From assembly GCA_964556705.1 (NCBI GenBank), contig CAZKXX010000013.1:1-54826 (forward strand): a DNA stretch of 54,826 bases. The letters are read 5' to 3'. Under the pieces are notes generated by a model that was not told where the DNA came from, did not search any database, and saw only the letters and a program-made list of their open reading frames with translations. Origin of the DNA: CAZKXX01 sp964556705. GTDB lineage: Bacteria; Acidobacteriota; Terriglobia; UBA7540. Made by a program: the position numbers and the translations under genes. Below, one piece after another: positions 13,399 through 22,576 of the stretch (position 1 is the stretch's first letter; every line of letters starts with the position of its first letter).

Positions 13399-15792
13399 AT
13401 GGTGACGACAAAGATGTTTCCCTCGCCTCTGGCTCTTGAAGCCAGCCCGCTTTCCGCCGAGGAAGTGCGGAAGATTGATGCCTACTGGCGCGCCGCGAAC
13501 TACCTCGCCGTCGGCCAAATCTATCTCTACGACAACCCGCTGCTGCGCGAGCCGCTGAAGGCCGAGCACGTGAAGCCGCGCCTGCTGGGGCACTGGGGAA
13601 CGACTCCCGGGCTTACCTTCATTTACGTTCATCTGAACCGAGCGATCCGGAAATTCGACCTGGACGCCATTTACATCACCGGACCCGGGCACGGCGGTCC
13701 GGGGCTCGTGGCCGCGACGTATTTGGAGGGGAGCTACAGCGAACTTTACGCCGACGTTCCACAGAACGCCGAAGGCCTGAAGCGGCTCTTCAAGCAGTTC
13801 TCGTTTCCCGGCGGCATTCCGAGCCACGTCGCGCCCGAGGTGCCCGGTTCGATTCACGAGGGCGGCGAGTTGGGCTACGCGCTGGCGCACGCCTTCGGCG
13901 CCGCTTTCGACAACCCCGACCTGCTGGTCTGCTGCGTGGTCGGCGACGGCGAGGCGGAGACGGGGCCGCTGGCGGGAAGCTGGTTCTCCAGCAAATTCCT
14001 CAATCCCGTCCGCGACGGCGCGGTCCTGCCCGTCCTTCACCTGAACGGATACAAGATCAACAACCCGACGGTGATGGGACGCATGAGTGACGAGGAATTG
14101 ACGCTGCTTTTTTCCGGATACGGGTACAAACCCTATTTCGTCTCGGGAGACGAACCGGCCGCGATGCACCAGAAGATGGCGGCGACGCTCGACGCGGTGT
14201 TCGAAGAGATCAAGGACATCCAGCAGCGCGCGCGGGGGGCTGGTCAGCCGGCGTCGGCTTTCTGGCCGATGATCGTCCTCCGGACTCCCAAGGGCTGGAC
14301 GTGCCCGAAAGTGGTGGACGGCGAGCCGGTGGAAGGAACGTACCGGTCGCACCAGGTCCCGCTGGCGAAGGTGAAGACGAACCCCCAACATCTGAAGTTG
14401 CTGGAAGAGTGGATGAAAAGCTACCGTCCGGAAGAGCTCTTCGACGCCGAAGGCCGGTTGCTGCCGGAACTGGCGAAACTCGCGCCGCAGGGCGAGCGCC
14501 GCATGGGCGCGAACCCGCACGCCAACGGCGGCCTGCTGCTGCGCGACCTTCAGATGCCCGATTTCCGGAACTACGCCGTCGCAGTCTCGAAGCCGGGAAC
14601 GACGCGCGCCGAAGCGACTCGGATTCTCGGCCAGTTCCTTCGCGACATTGTGAAACTGAATCCGCACAATTTCCGCGTCATGGGTCCCGATGAGACCAAG
14701 TCGAACCGCCTCGACGCCCTCTTCGAGGTGACGAGCAAAGTCCATCTCGGCCCGCTTCTTCCGACCGACGACCACCTCGGCCCGGACGGGCGCGTCATGG
14801 AGGTGCTGAGCGAGCACCTCTGCCAAGGCTGGCTCGAAGGGTACCTGCTCACCGGCCGCCATGGATTTTTCTCCTGCTACGAAGCGTTCATTCACATCGT
14901 GGACTCGATGTTCAACCAGCACGCCAAGTGGCTGAAGGTGACGCGCGAAATTCCCTGGCGGCGGCCGATCGCCTCGCTGAACTACCTGCTCACCTCGCAC
15001 GTCTGGCAGCAGGACCACAACGGCTTCAGCCATCAGGATCCCGGCTTCATCGACCACGTCGTGAACAAGAAGGCCGACATCGTGCGGGTCTATCTGCCTC
15101 CGGACGCGAACACGCTGCTTTCGGTGGCCGACCACTGCCTGCGCAGCCGGAATTACGTGAACGTGATTGTGGCCGGCAAGGCGCCGGCGCTCCAGTGGCT
15201 CGATATGGATTCCGCCATCCGCCACTGCACGGCCGGCGTCAGCATCTGGCGCTGGGCGAGCAGCGACGCCGGCGCCGAGCCGGACGTGGTGATGGCCTGC
15301 GCGGGCGACGTTCCGACGCTGGAAACCCTCGCCGCCGTGGACTTGCTGCGGCAGAATTTTCCCGACTTGAAGATCCGCGTCGTCAACGTCGTGAACTTGA
15401 TGAAGCTCCAGCCGCCCAGCGAACATCCCCACGGTCTTCCGGACCCGGAGTTCGACTCCATCTTCACCACCGACAAGCCCATCATCTTCGCCTACCACGG
15501 CTATCCGTGGCTGATTCACCGCCTCACCTATCGCCGGACGAATCACCGCAACCTGCACGTCCGGGGATACAAGGAGGAAGGGACGACGACGACGAATTTC
15601 GACATGGCGGTGCTGAACGATCTCGACCGCTTCCACCTGGCCGCGGACGTCGTGGACCGCCTGCCGCGCCTTTCGCGCGTCGGCGCGCACTTCAAGCAGT
15701 TCCTGCGAGACAAGCGGATCGAGCACAAGCAGTACATCGTCCGTCACGGTGAAGACCTTCCGGAAATCCGCGACTGGAAGTGGCCCTACTGA
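13399..15792 (+). CDS. xfp: xylulose-5-phosphate/fructose-6-phosphate phosphoketolase
   Basis: A 797-residue thiamine-diphosphate enzyme that splits xylulose 5-phosphate (and often fructose 6-phosphate) with phosphate into acetyl phosphate and a shorter aldose phosphate. The landmarks LLGHWGTTPGL, YITGPGHGGPG and VVGDGEAETGPLAGSW (the ThDP/Mg region) occur in the N-terminal domain. SGYGYKPYFVSG, ASLNYLLTSHVWQQDHNGFSHQDPG and HGYPWLIHRLTYRR lie further on. The length is the usual one of about 790-800. The ATG at 13399 was chosen for its GGGAGG ribosome site 6 bases upstream; a longer reading from 13327 lacks support. Acetate kinase follows after 3 bases, so its product acetyl phosphate is handed directly to ATP formation. 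Confidence 0.97.
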   Translation: MVTTKMFPSPLALEASPLSAEEVRKIDAYWRAANYLAVGQIYLYDNPLLREPLKAEHVKPRLLGHWGTTPGLTFIYVHLNRAIRKFDLDAIYITGPGHGGPGLVAATYLEGSYSELYADVPQNAEGLKRLFKQFSFPGGIPSHVAPEVPGSIHEGGELGYALAHAFGAAFDNPDLLVCCVVGDGEAETGPLAGSWFSSKFLNPVRDGAVLPVLHLNGYKINNPTVMGRMSDEELTLLFSGYGYKPYFVSGDEPAAMHQKMAATLDAVFEEIKDIQQRARGAGQPASAFWPMIVLRTPKGWTCPKVVDGEPVEGTYRSHQVPLAKVKTNPQHLKLLEEWMKSYRPEELFDAEGRLLPELAKLAPQGERRMGANPHANGGLLLRDLQMPDFRNYAVAVSKPGTTRAEATRILGQFLRDIVKLNPHNFRVMGPDETKSNRLDALFEVTSKVHLGPLLPTDDHLGPDGRVMEVLSEHLCQGWLEGYLLTGRHGFFSCYEAFIHIVDSMFNQHAKWLKVTREIPWRRPIASLNYLLTSHVWQQDHNGFSHQDPGFIDHVVNKKADIVRVYLPPDANTLLSVADHCLRSRNYVNVIVAGKAPALQWLDMDSAIRHCTAGVSIWRWASSDAGAEPDVVMACAGDVPTLETLAAVDLLRQNFPDLKIRVVNVVNLMKLQPPSEHPHGLPDPEFDSIFTTDKPIIFAYHGYPWLIHRLTYRRTNHRNLHVRGYKEEGTTTTNFDMAVLNDLDRFHLAADVVDRLPRLSRVGAHFKQFLRDKRIEHKQYIVRHGEDLPEIRDWKWPY

Positions 15793-15795
15793 GCG

Positions 15796-17019
15796 ATGAA
15801 GATTCTCGTTCTCAACTCCGGCTCCAGCACGCAAAAAATCTCCCTCTACGGCGTTCCGCGGGCGCTTCCCGAGACGCCGCCCGAGCCGCTGTGGGAAGGA
15901 CGCGTGACGTGGCGGGAAGAGGAGACGCTGAAAGGGAGCGCTCGAATCAGGACTTCCGCGGGCGAAGCCGTCGAAACCGAAATCGAAGCCGCGTCCCGGC
16001 GGGAAGCCCTCGAAAAAATGCTCGCGAAGCTTCGGGATGACGCGACTCGAGTCCTTCGATCTCCCGAGGATGTCGAGGCCGTGGGACACCGCGTCGTCCA
16101 CGGCGGCGAGGCATATCGCCAGGCGACGAGGATCACCTCCGAGGTGAAAGCGGCGATCGCCCGGCTCTCTTCACTCGCTCCGCTCCACAGCCATGCCGAT
16201 CTGGCGGGAATCGAGACAGCGGAAAATCTTTTCCCCAAGGTGCCGCAGGTTGCGGTGTTCGACACGGCTTTCCACGCCGGCATGCCGCGCGCGGCGGCCG
16301 TCTATCCCGGCCCCTACCGCTGGTTCGAAGAAGGCATCCGGCGTTTCGGGTTTCACGGCATCAATCATCACTACTGCGCCGAGCGCGCGGCGGGGATTCT
16401 CGGTCGCAGCCCGGAATCTCTCCGCCTGATTACCTGCCACTTGGGCAGCGGCTGCTCGCTGGCGGCGGTGGCGGCGGGGCGAAGCATCGAGACGACGATG
16501 GGCTTCACTCCGCTCGAAGGGCTGATGATGGGAACGCGGTCGGGGTCCATCGACCCCGGCATTCTCCTCCACCTGCTTCGGCGGGGCGAATCGGCCGAAG
16601 AATTGGACGAAATCCTCAATCGCGAATCGGGCCTGCTGGGACTTTCCGGGATTTCGGATGACATGAGAAAGGTCTTGGCGGCTCGCCGCGAGGGCAACGC
16701 GCGCGCCAAACTCGCCTTCGACGTTTACGTTCACCGGCTGCGCGCGGGCATCGGCGCGATGCTGGCGACGCTGGGAGGGTGTGACGCGCTGGTCTTTACG
16801 GCCGGGGTCGGCGAAAACTCTGCCGAGGTGCGCGCGGCGGCGTGCGAGGGCTTTGAGTTCCTCGGCCTGAAACTGGACCCGCGGAAGAACGAGAACGTCC
16901 GGCCTGACGAGGACATCGCGGCGCAGGACTCCCGGGTCCGCGTGCTGGTGATTCGAGCCCGTGAAGAGTGGGCGATCGCGCGGCAATGCGCGGAGCTTCT
17001 GAGGCCTCCCGAATGCTGA
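15796..17019 (+). CDS. ackA: acetate kinase
   Basis: A 407-residue acetate/propionate kinase that converts acetyl phosphate and ADP to acetate and ATP. The ASKHA-fold landmarks are present in order: LNSGSSTQK at the N-terminus, GHRVVHGG (about residue 96), FDTAFHAGMP (about 155), GFHGINHHY, HLGSGCSLAAV, GTRSGSIDPG and VFTAGVGENSAEVR. Several positions differ from common sequences: STQK for SSSLK, PLHSHADL for the usual PLHNP segment, and LGSG for LGNG. It is thus a divergent member, but the phosphate- and metal-binding residues look kept. It forms an operon with xfp (3-base gap). Confidence 0.93.
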   Translation: MKILVLNSGSSTQKISLYGVPRALPETPPEPLWEGRVTWREEETLKGSARIRTSAGEAVETEIEAASRREALEKMLAKLRDDATRVLRSPEDVEAVGHRVVHGGEAYRQATRITSEVKAAIARLSSLAPLHSHADLAGIETAENLFPKVPQVAVFDTAFHAGMPRAAAVYPGPYRWFEEGIRRFGFHGINHHYCAERAAGILGRSPESLRLITCHLGSGCSLAAVAAGRSIETTMGFTPLEGLMMGTRSGSIDPGILLHLLRRGESAEELDEILNRESGLLGLSGISDDMRKVLAARREGNARAKLAFDVYVHRLRAGIGAMLATLGGCDALVFTAGVGENSAEVRAAACEGFEFLGLKLDPRKNENVRPDEDIAAQDSRVRVLVIRAREEWAIARQCAELLRPPEC

Positions 17020-17062
17020 CGGGCCGCCTGCCGGCCGCGAAATTCCGCCTGGCCGCTCGGGC

Positions 17063-17089
17063 TTGCTTTTTCCCCCGCTGTGTTATACT
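17063..17089 (+). promoter_or_regulatory. extended -10 promoter of the membrane-protein gene
   Basis: TATACT (17084-17089) is preceded by TG one base upstream, an extended -10 element. A TTGCTT box (17063-17068) lies 15 bases before it, shorter than usual. The start codon at 17245 is about 155 bases away, leaving a long leader in which I see no known riboswitch. Confidence 0.45.
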
Positions 17090-17244
17090 TCCGCCGCTCG
17101 TTCCCACGGTTTTTGCGGTCCCGGACCAATCGGTTCGGGACTTTCGAGAGACGCACCCCAGGAGGAAGACCGGAAGCGGCGGCCGCGGCGCGCGCGCAAG
17201 CTCTCGCTCGGGCGGGTCGCCATTCTGCCAGGAGGAGACACGCC

Positions 17245-17721
17245 ATGTCCGACCGGGGAATCTTCGTCGTTTCGTTTCTGACGGTGGTTCTGATTGTGGC
17301 CGGGGCCTTCGCTCTGGACCAGTTTTTCTTTTTTGACCTGTTCAAGTCGCTGATCTATCTGCTCATCGCCGTGATGGTTTTCTTCGGCGACAACGTGTAC
17401 AGCTACATGCTGGGGATCCTCGTGCCGCCGCTCTGGTTCCTGTTGAACGTCATCCTCGGCGGCTTCTTCGAGGAGTTTGCGGTGCTCTTCGCTTATCTGG
17501 CGGGTCGGGAAGTTCCCCCCACGGACACGCCGCTCCACGCGCTGGCGATCATCATGCAGGTCGTGCTCGTGGTCCTCTGCTGGCGCGCCTGGAAGAAGGA
17601 AGTGCCGGGCCCGTTCATCGGAAAACCTTTCGCGATCTGCCTGGCGATTTCGCTCGCTTACGTGGGCGTGCTCGCCGTCTGGTACGTTTACGGATTCTCG
17701 GCCGGCGGACGGCTGCCGTAA
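17245..17721 (+). CDS. membrane protein of unknown function
   Basis: A 158-residue integral membrane protein with about four hydrophobic helices (about residues 6-50 with two segments, 55-85, 96-115 and 128-148). It carries no obvious catalytic or binding motif; F and L are abundant and one loop contains GREVPPTDTP. The ATG at 17245 follows a strong AGGAGGAG. It is placed between acetate kinase and a ferredoxin reductase without tight coupling to either. I do not recognise the family. Confidence 0.75.
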   Translation: MSDRGIFVVSFLTVVLIVAGAFALDQFFFFDLFKSLIYLLIAVMVFFGDNVYSYMLGILVPPLWFLLNVILGGFFEEFAVLFAYLAGREVPPTDTPLHALAIIMQVVLVVLCWRAWKKEVPGPFIGKPFAICLAISLAYVGVLAVWYVYGFSAGGRLP

Positions 17722-17964
17722 CTGCCGGCCCCTGCCGGCGGGCGCGTCGCGGCCCCGGTCTGACCTGTCCAGAGAGCTTCGCTCCTCGGACGGCTGTGCG
17801 CCGTCGCCGGCGGAGCTTTCCGCCAGCACCCGGCGGAAGCTCTGGTATGATGAGAGATCGAGTCAGGGCTGCGGCGTCGCGAAACCCCTCCACCAGAACA
17901 GAGTTGAGCGAGCGGAGGTCGCACGTGCGCAGGCCCGCAAGAGAAGGGAGTTCGATTCAGCCTC

Positions 17965-18735
17965 ATGGCGCAATCCCAGTCGAAATATCAGGCGGTCAAA
18001 ATCGTGGAGCGGCGTGATTACACCGAAGACTTGTGGAGCGTCCGGGTGCGGCCGGAAGAGAAGCTGGCCTTCGCGCCCGGCCAGTACGCCACGCTGGGCG
18101 TCGAGCAGGATGGAAATGTGGTGGAGCGCCCCTACTCGATCGTCTCCAGTCCCCTCGAAGAGGACATCGAGTTCTTCTTCGAGCTGGTCCCGCACGGCGG
18201 CCTGACGCCGCTTCTCCACAAACTGGGCGTCGGCGAGACGATGCTGATGCGTCGGCAGTCGAAAGGCCGCTTCACGCTCGACGAAAAGAGCGGCCACACG
18301 CGCCACTTCCTGATGGCAACGGTGACCGGCGTGGCGCCTTACGTCAGTATGGCGCGGACGCTGGTCCGCGCGGAAACGGAAGGAAAGTTCCCGGCGGGAT
18401 TCCAGCTCGCCGTCCTTGAAGCCGCCAGCCGCTCCTGGGAGTTCGGGTACCACGACGAGCTGAGAGACCTCGCAAAGAAACACTCCTGGCTGACGTTCAT
18501 CCCCACCGTCAGCCGGCCCTGGGAAGACAAGAACTGGAAAGGCGAGGTCGGCCGCGCCGAAGACGTCCTGCGAAAGTATCTGGATAACCTCGGCTTCGAA
18601 CCGGGTTCCACCACCGCCTACCTCTGCGGCCACCCGCAGATGATCGAAAACGCCAAGGGGATTCTCCAGCGCCGCGGCTTTGCCAGGGAATTTCTGCGCG
18701 AGGAAATCTACTGGGTGCCGAAGAAGCAGAAGTAA
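17965..18735 (+). CDS. fpr: ferredoxin--NADP reductase
   Basis: A 256-residue flavoprotein of the bacterial Fpr type that exchanges electrons between NADPH and ferredoxin or flavodoxin. FAPGQYATLGV and ERPYSIVSSP (about residues 35-60) form the FAD-binding barrel. VTGVAPYVSM (about 117-126) is the NADP pyrophosphate loop, and AYLCGHPQMIENAKGIL (about 213-229) the nicotinamide end. The C-terminus is short (EEIYWVPKKQK), as in bacterial Fpr. GGGAG precedes the ATG. It stands alone on the plus strand, 229 bases before a convergent methyltransferase gene. The physiological partner is unknown. Confidence 0.9.
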   Translation: MAQSQSKYQAVKIVERRDYTEDLWSVRVRPEEKLAFAPGQYATLGVEQDGNVVERPYSIVSSPLEEDIEFFFELVPHGGLTPLLHKLGVGETMLMRRQSKGRFTLDEKSGHTRHFLMATVTGVAPYVSMARTLVRAETEGKFPAGFQLAVLEAASRSWEFGYHDELRDLAKKHSWLTFIPTVSRPWEDKNWKGEVGRAEDVLRKYLDNLGFEPGSTTAYLCGHPQMIENAKGILQRRGFAREFLREEIYWVPKKQK

Positions 18736-18866
18736 CCGGAATTCCGGGTCCTGAAGCGCCGCGCGCGCTGTTGCTCAAGATACCGTCACGCCTCGAAACT
18801 CCAAAACGAAAAATCCAGGAAAACCGGCTGGACTTGTGTTGGTCCGGCTGGATCGCTCGCGGTCCA

Positions 18867-19559
18867 TCAATCGCATTCCCCCGGCCCGGGCTTCCGGCTT
18901 CGGCGCGCATCGCGCGACGGGTCCACGAAATAGGCCACCAGCGTCTCCGGCCAGAACGTGACACGGACTTTGGCGATGCGGCTGGTGGGAAAGAGCCGCC
19001 GCAACCGGCGCGCCGAAAGCAGCGCCAGGTCCTGGACCATGCCCCTGGGAATATGAGTGCCGAGCAGGCGGTTGTATTCGCGTTGCATCGCGCGCGGCAT
19101 GAACTGGATGAAGGGCAGGTGGTAATGGCTCTCGAACGGATACCAGTAATTCGGCGTGGTGACGAACCAGCTCCGGCCCACGCGCATCACTTCGCGCGCG
19201 AACCGCTCCTGCCGCCCCGGGCCGAGGATGTGCTCGATGACGGCGTTGGAAAAGACGAGGTCGAAGCTCTTGTCCGGAAAAGGAAGCGCGCAGCCGTCGA
19301 AGACGGCGTAGGAAGGTTTCGGATAATACCCGCGCGCGCTGGAGACCTCGCGCCAATCGTAGCCGCCCGCCACGACGCGCTCGGGATAGGGATAAACGTC
19401 CTCGAAGGTGTAGCGGAGAAAGACCTCGCCGCTGGCGCCGATGTCGAGCACGCGGTCCTCGGGCCGCGGCCGGAAGACGCGCTCCAGCAGTTCGAACTTC
19501 TTCGTCCGCGATTTTCTGCTGAAATCCCGAAGGAGGCGCTTGAAGGTGGAATCGGCCAT
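18867..19559 (-). CDS. class I SAM-dependent methyltransferase
   Basis: A 230-residue methyltransferase of the Methyltransf_11 type. Motif I reads DRVLDIGASGEVFLRY (about residues 35-50), and FPDKSFDLVFSNAVIEHI (about 93-110) contains motif IV and the post-motif helix. The C-terminal half, rich in Y, W and F (TTPNYWYPFESHYHLP), is typical of enzymes that modify glycans or lipid-linked sugars, but the acceptor is not known. It lies 58 bases after the GH2 gene in the same direction, with a palindromic repeat between them. Confidence 0.8.
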   Translation of the reverse strand: MADSTFKRLLRDFSRKSRTKKFELLERVFRPRPEDRVLDIGASGEVFLRYTFEDVYPYPERVVAGGYDWREVSSARGYYPKPSYAVFDGCALPFPDKSFDLVFSNAVIEHILGPGRQERFAREVMRVGRSWFVTTPNYWYPFESHYHLPFIQFMPRAMQREYNRLLGTHIPRGMVQDLALLSARRLRRLFPTSRIAKVRVTFWPETLVAYFVDPSRDARRSRKPGPGECD

Positions 19560-19592
19560 GTGAGAACCGGGACATTCTTCCTTGGCTGGGGC

Positions 19593-19622
19593 CGCAGGTC
19601 AAAGGACAGACCTGCGCTACGG
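19593..19622. repeat. palindromic intergenic repeat at the GH2 stop codon
   Basis: CGCAGGTC (19593-19600) and GACCTGCG (19609-19616) form a perfect 8-bp stem around AAAGGACA. The GCTAC that follows contains, on the minus strand, the TAG stop of the GH2 gene. It may act as a terminator or RNA-stabilising hairpin. Confidence 0.65.
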
Positions 19623-22391
19623 AGCGCAGCCCGGCAATTCCCAGCGGGGTTCGGGGCCGGAGATGGCGTGTTCGACCAGCGCGTCGAGCAGGTGCGTGGC
19701 ATACGGGTCGGTGGTGTAGGTGGTCCCCAGCGAGAACGTCGAAATGATGAGCCGTCCCTTGCCACAGCGCGCCTGCGCCAGCACAGCGACGTTCGAATGG
19801 ACCCAGCCGTAAAACATCCCCGCCAGCACGTCGTCGAAATGTTCCGCCGGCACGCCGCGCAGGACGGTGGGCGGCGCCGCGGCCTGCACTTCAAAGCCCG
19901 CCAGCGGCTCGAAGCCGAGTTGCGTAAACGGCGCGCGGCCGCGCCGCACCCAGAGAAAGCTCGAAATCCAGTTGCCGTCCAGGCGCGAGTTGGCGCGCGG
20001 CACGACCTCGAGGTCAGGAGCGATTTCCAGTTTGTCGGCCGCGAGAAGCAGGACTCGTCCGCCCTCGCGCAAGGCCTGCCGGACCGTTTCATCGAAAGTC
20101 GAAGTGATGAGCACCGGGAGCAGCTCGCGACCCGAAGGCGGGAGATAATTCCGCGCGCGCATGTCCTGAACTAGGCGTCGCAGTCTTCCCGCCGGGTCGT
20201 GAAATGACACAGCGGGAGGAAGAGTCGGCGTGCGGCGCGGGTAGAAGAAGAACTCGATGTTGTTCGCCTGGAGCACTCGTTCGCCGGCCACCAGGCTGAT
20301 CTTGAGCAGGCGCCGCGAGGGCCCGGTCACCTGGGGAGCCAGGAATTCGACGCTTCCGACCCTCGTCACCGTCCCGGGAGCCGACGAGGGCAGGGGCAAG
20401 TTGCCCTTGAGTTCCGTCCCCTCCAGCTCCCAGTAAACCACGGCATTTTCGAGCAGGCGTCCGCTGTAGCGGGAGAAAACGATTTCAGCATTGACCTTTT
20501 CTTCCGCCACAAAATTCCGCCGCTCAGCGCGCGCCAGCAGCAGATCGGGCTGCTGGAGTTTCGCGAGCTCCTCGGCATACGCTTTGGGCCGCCGCCACAT
20601 GTCGAGCAGGCCGTTGGCTTCCCAGTTGAGGTCCGTGAATTCCGTGATGACGTAACCCTGAATGCCCGCCCGCGCGCGCAGCGCCTCAATTTCGAATTTC
20701 AGCGCGCGGAACTGGTGGCGCTCGGTCGCTTCGGTCAGCGCGGTCAGATTCGGGAAAAGCGATTCAAAACCGTATTCCGCAAAACGCTCCTCAACGCCTT
20801 CCGGACGGGTGATGTCAATTCCCCGAAAGTCGCGCGACCACCACCACGGTTTTGTTTCTGGAATGGCCGGCAGGCCCCAGTTGCCGAACTCGGAAAGCAC
20901 AATCGGCTCGTCGCCGCGCGGCGCCGCGTCGCCGTAAGGGCTGAAAAGCCAGCGGGGCCGCCGCGCCATGTCGCCCACCAGACGATCGAAGTCGGAAGCG
21001 TAATCGGGAATCGCGTTGTACTGGTGGAAGTCGGCGATGTCTGTCGCCAGGTGAAAATTCTGGCAGCAGGGGCTGTTATCCACCACCAGCCAGCCGGGCA
21101 CGAGCTGCCGGGCGCGACGGTAACTTTCCAGCAGCCACTGGCGGTGCGAAGCCTCGCTTAGGTCCGCGCCCCAGCTTTCGTTGATGATGCTCACGGCGAC
21201 GAGGGAGGGATGATTCCAGTCGCGCTCGACCATGCCTTCGAGCGTCTCCCAGGCCCGGCGCTTCGAATCCTCCGTGAGCTTGTCCCAGTTGGGGACCTCA
21301 TACCAGATGAGGATTCCCGCTTCATCGGCGGCGTCCAGATACTTCGGGTCGGGCACTTTGAGGTGACAGCGCAGCATGTTCAGCCCGAGCTGCTTTGCCT
21401 TGCGGACCTGGTCGAGAAGATAGTCGTCGGAAGGCGGAGTGTAGATGGTGTCCGGATAAAAATCCTGGTCGAGCGCGCCGCGCAGATAAACAGGCCAGCC
21501 GTTGAGATAGAACTTGCCTTCGCGGGTCGTAAACGTGCGGAAGCCGAAGCGCTCGGTGACGGTGTCGCCGTTCGAAAGCGTAACGCGCAGCGTGTGAAGC
21601 ACCGGATTGTCGAGGTCCCACAGCTTCGGTTCGGGCACCTGGCCCGTGAATTCCGCGCGCGCCTCGCCCGCGGCGAGCGGGCGCGATTCCCCCCAGAGCT
21701 GCTTTCCCTCCGCGTCGAAAACCGCCGCCGTCACTTCCAGCCGGCCCTGTGCGGCGCCGGCTGCGAGGCGGACGTTGATGCGGAAGGCGCCGTCCGCGCC
21801 GGCCGTGATGTGCGCGTTGCGGATGTGCGCGCGCGGACGGACCTCGAGCCTCACGCTCTGCCATGGCCCGCTCGTCTCAACGTACCAGTCCTGCTTGCCG
21901 TGAGGAATTTCGGTGTAACGGATTCCTTCGATTTCCTTGACTTCTCCTCCCGCGTCCACCACGCGCAGGGCGATGCGGTTCTTGCCGGGCTTCACCAGAC
22001 TCGTCACGTCGAATGAGAAAGGCAGGTAGCCGCCTTCGTGCGAACCCGCGCGCTCGCCGTTGACGAAGACTTCGGCGCGATAGTCCACGGCGCCGAAACG
22101 CAGCAGCGCGACGCGGCCCTCCGGGACGGCGTCGAGCTTCACCTCGCGCCAGTACCAGGCAACGCCGGCGTAGTCGCGCAGGTCGAAGAACTGCGCCTGC
22201 CACGAGCCCGGCACGCGCGCGGGGCGGATGTTCGCCGCGGCGTCCAGAGTCCCGGGCGTCAGTTCGGCGCGCGGGTCGGCGACGAATTGCCAGTCGCCGT
22301 CGAGCGAGACGGCGCCGGCGGGCGAAGGGGAATCCGCGGCGCGCGCCAGGGGAGAGGACAGCAGAAGGAGAGCCAGAATGAAATTTCGCAT
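19617..22391 (-). CDS. exported GH2-family glycoside hydrolase
   Basis: A 924-residue secreted enzyme with a signal peptide (residues 1-19, ending ARA). The glycoside hydrolase family 2 layout follows: N-terminal sugar-binding jelly roll (LDGDWQFVADP, then VPGSWQAQFF), an immunoglobulin-like domain, a TIM barrel and a long C-terminal extension. The acid/base glutamate lies in IINESWG (about E405) and the nucleophile in IVLSEFGNWG (about E501), both intact. GH2 members act as beta-galactosidase, beta-glucuronidase, beta-mannosidase or related; the exact substrate cannot be read. The start is the ATG at 22391 or a GTG two codons earlier. Its promoter overlaps that of the divergent GH10 gene. 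Confidence 0.87.
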   Translation of the reverse strand: MRNFILALLLLSSPLARAADSPSPAGAVSLDGDWQFVADPRAELTPGTLDAAANIRPARVPGSWQAQFFDLRDYAGVAWYWREVKLDAVPEGRVALLRFGAVDYRAEVFVNGERAGSHEGGYLPFSFDVTSLVKPGKNRIALRVVDAGGEVKEIEGIRYTEIPHGKQDWYVETSGPWQSVRLEVRPRAHIRNAHITAGADGAFRINVRLAAGAAQGRLEVTAAVFDAEGKQLWGESRPLAAGEARAEFTGQVPEPKLWDLDNPVLHTLRVTLSNGDTVTERFGFRTFTTREGKFYLNGWPVYLRGALDQDFYPDTIYTPPSDDYLLDQVRKAKQLGLNMLRCHLKVPDPKYLDAADEAGILIWYEVPNWDKLTEDSKRRAWETLEGMVERDWNHPSLVAVSIINESWGADLSEASHRQWLLESYRRARQLVPGWLVVDNSPCCQNFHLATDIADFHQYNAIPDYASDFDRLVGDMARRPRWLFSPYGDAAPRGDEPIVLSEFGNWGLPAIPETKPWWWSRDFRGIDITRPEGVEERFAEYGFESLFPNLTALTEATERHQFRALKFEIEALRARAGIQGYVITEFTDLNWEANGLLDMWRRPKAYAEELAKLQQPDLLLARAERRNFVAEEKVNAEIVFSRYSGRLLENAVVYWELEGTELKGNLPLPSSAPGTVTRVGSVEFLAPQVTGPSRRLLKISLVAGERVLQANNIEFFFYPRRTPTLPPAVSFHDPAGRLRRLVQDMRARNYLPPSGRELLPVLITSTFDETVRQALREGGRVLLLAADKLEIAPDLEVVPRANSRLDGNWISSFLWVRRGRAPFTQLGFEPLAGFEVQAAAPPTVLRGVPAEHFDDVLAGMFYGWVHSNVAVLAQARCGKGRLIISTFSLGTTYTTDPYATHLLDALVEHAISGPEPRWELPGCAP

Positions 22392-22466
22392 CGTCACCCG
22401 AGGTCCGTTCGTGAGGCTCGCAAGCGTGTTTCTTCGGCGCGTCGCCCGACGTGTGCCACGCTGGGC

Positions 22467-22496
22467 AGTCTATCGGCCCGCTTTCAACGAAGTCAA
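22467..22496 (-). promoter_or_regulatory. GH2 promoter
   Basis: On the minus strand TTGACT (22496-22491), an 18-base spacer and TAGACT (22472-22467). It lies about 75 bases before the GH2 start, and its -35 box faces the divergent GH10 promoter. Confidence 0.6.
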
Positions 22497-22511
22497 GCAT
22501 TCGTCCGCAGG

Positions 22512-22520
22512 TGCTATACT
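22512..22520 (+). promoter_or_regulatory. GH10 extended -10 promoter
   Basis: TGCTATACT: a TATACT -10 box with the TGN extension. The only -35 candidate at 17 bases is GTCAAG (22492-22497), which overlaps the -35 box of the divergent GH2 promoter, so the two could be controlled by one regulator. Confidence 0.5.
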
Positions 22521-22576
22521 CGGCGCGTCAGACATGCGCGGTGCATTCATTCTCGATTCTTTGAGGTCTCCCGGTG

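Noticed and set aside
13261..16101. 946-codon minus-strand frame
   Set aside because: It is antisense to phosphoketolase and acetate kinase, whose motifs are complete. Its product is a low-complexity R/V/H-rich sequence, the usual antisense shadow of high-GC genes.
18771..20174. 467-codon plus-strand frame
   Set aside because: Antisense to the methyltransferase and the end of the GH2 gene; no recognisable motif.
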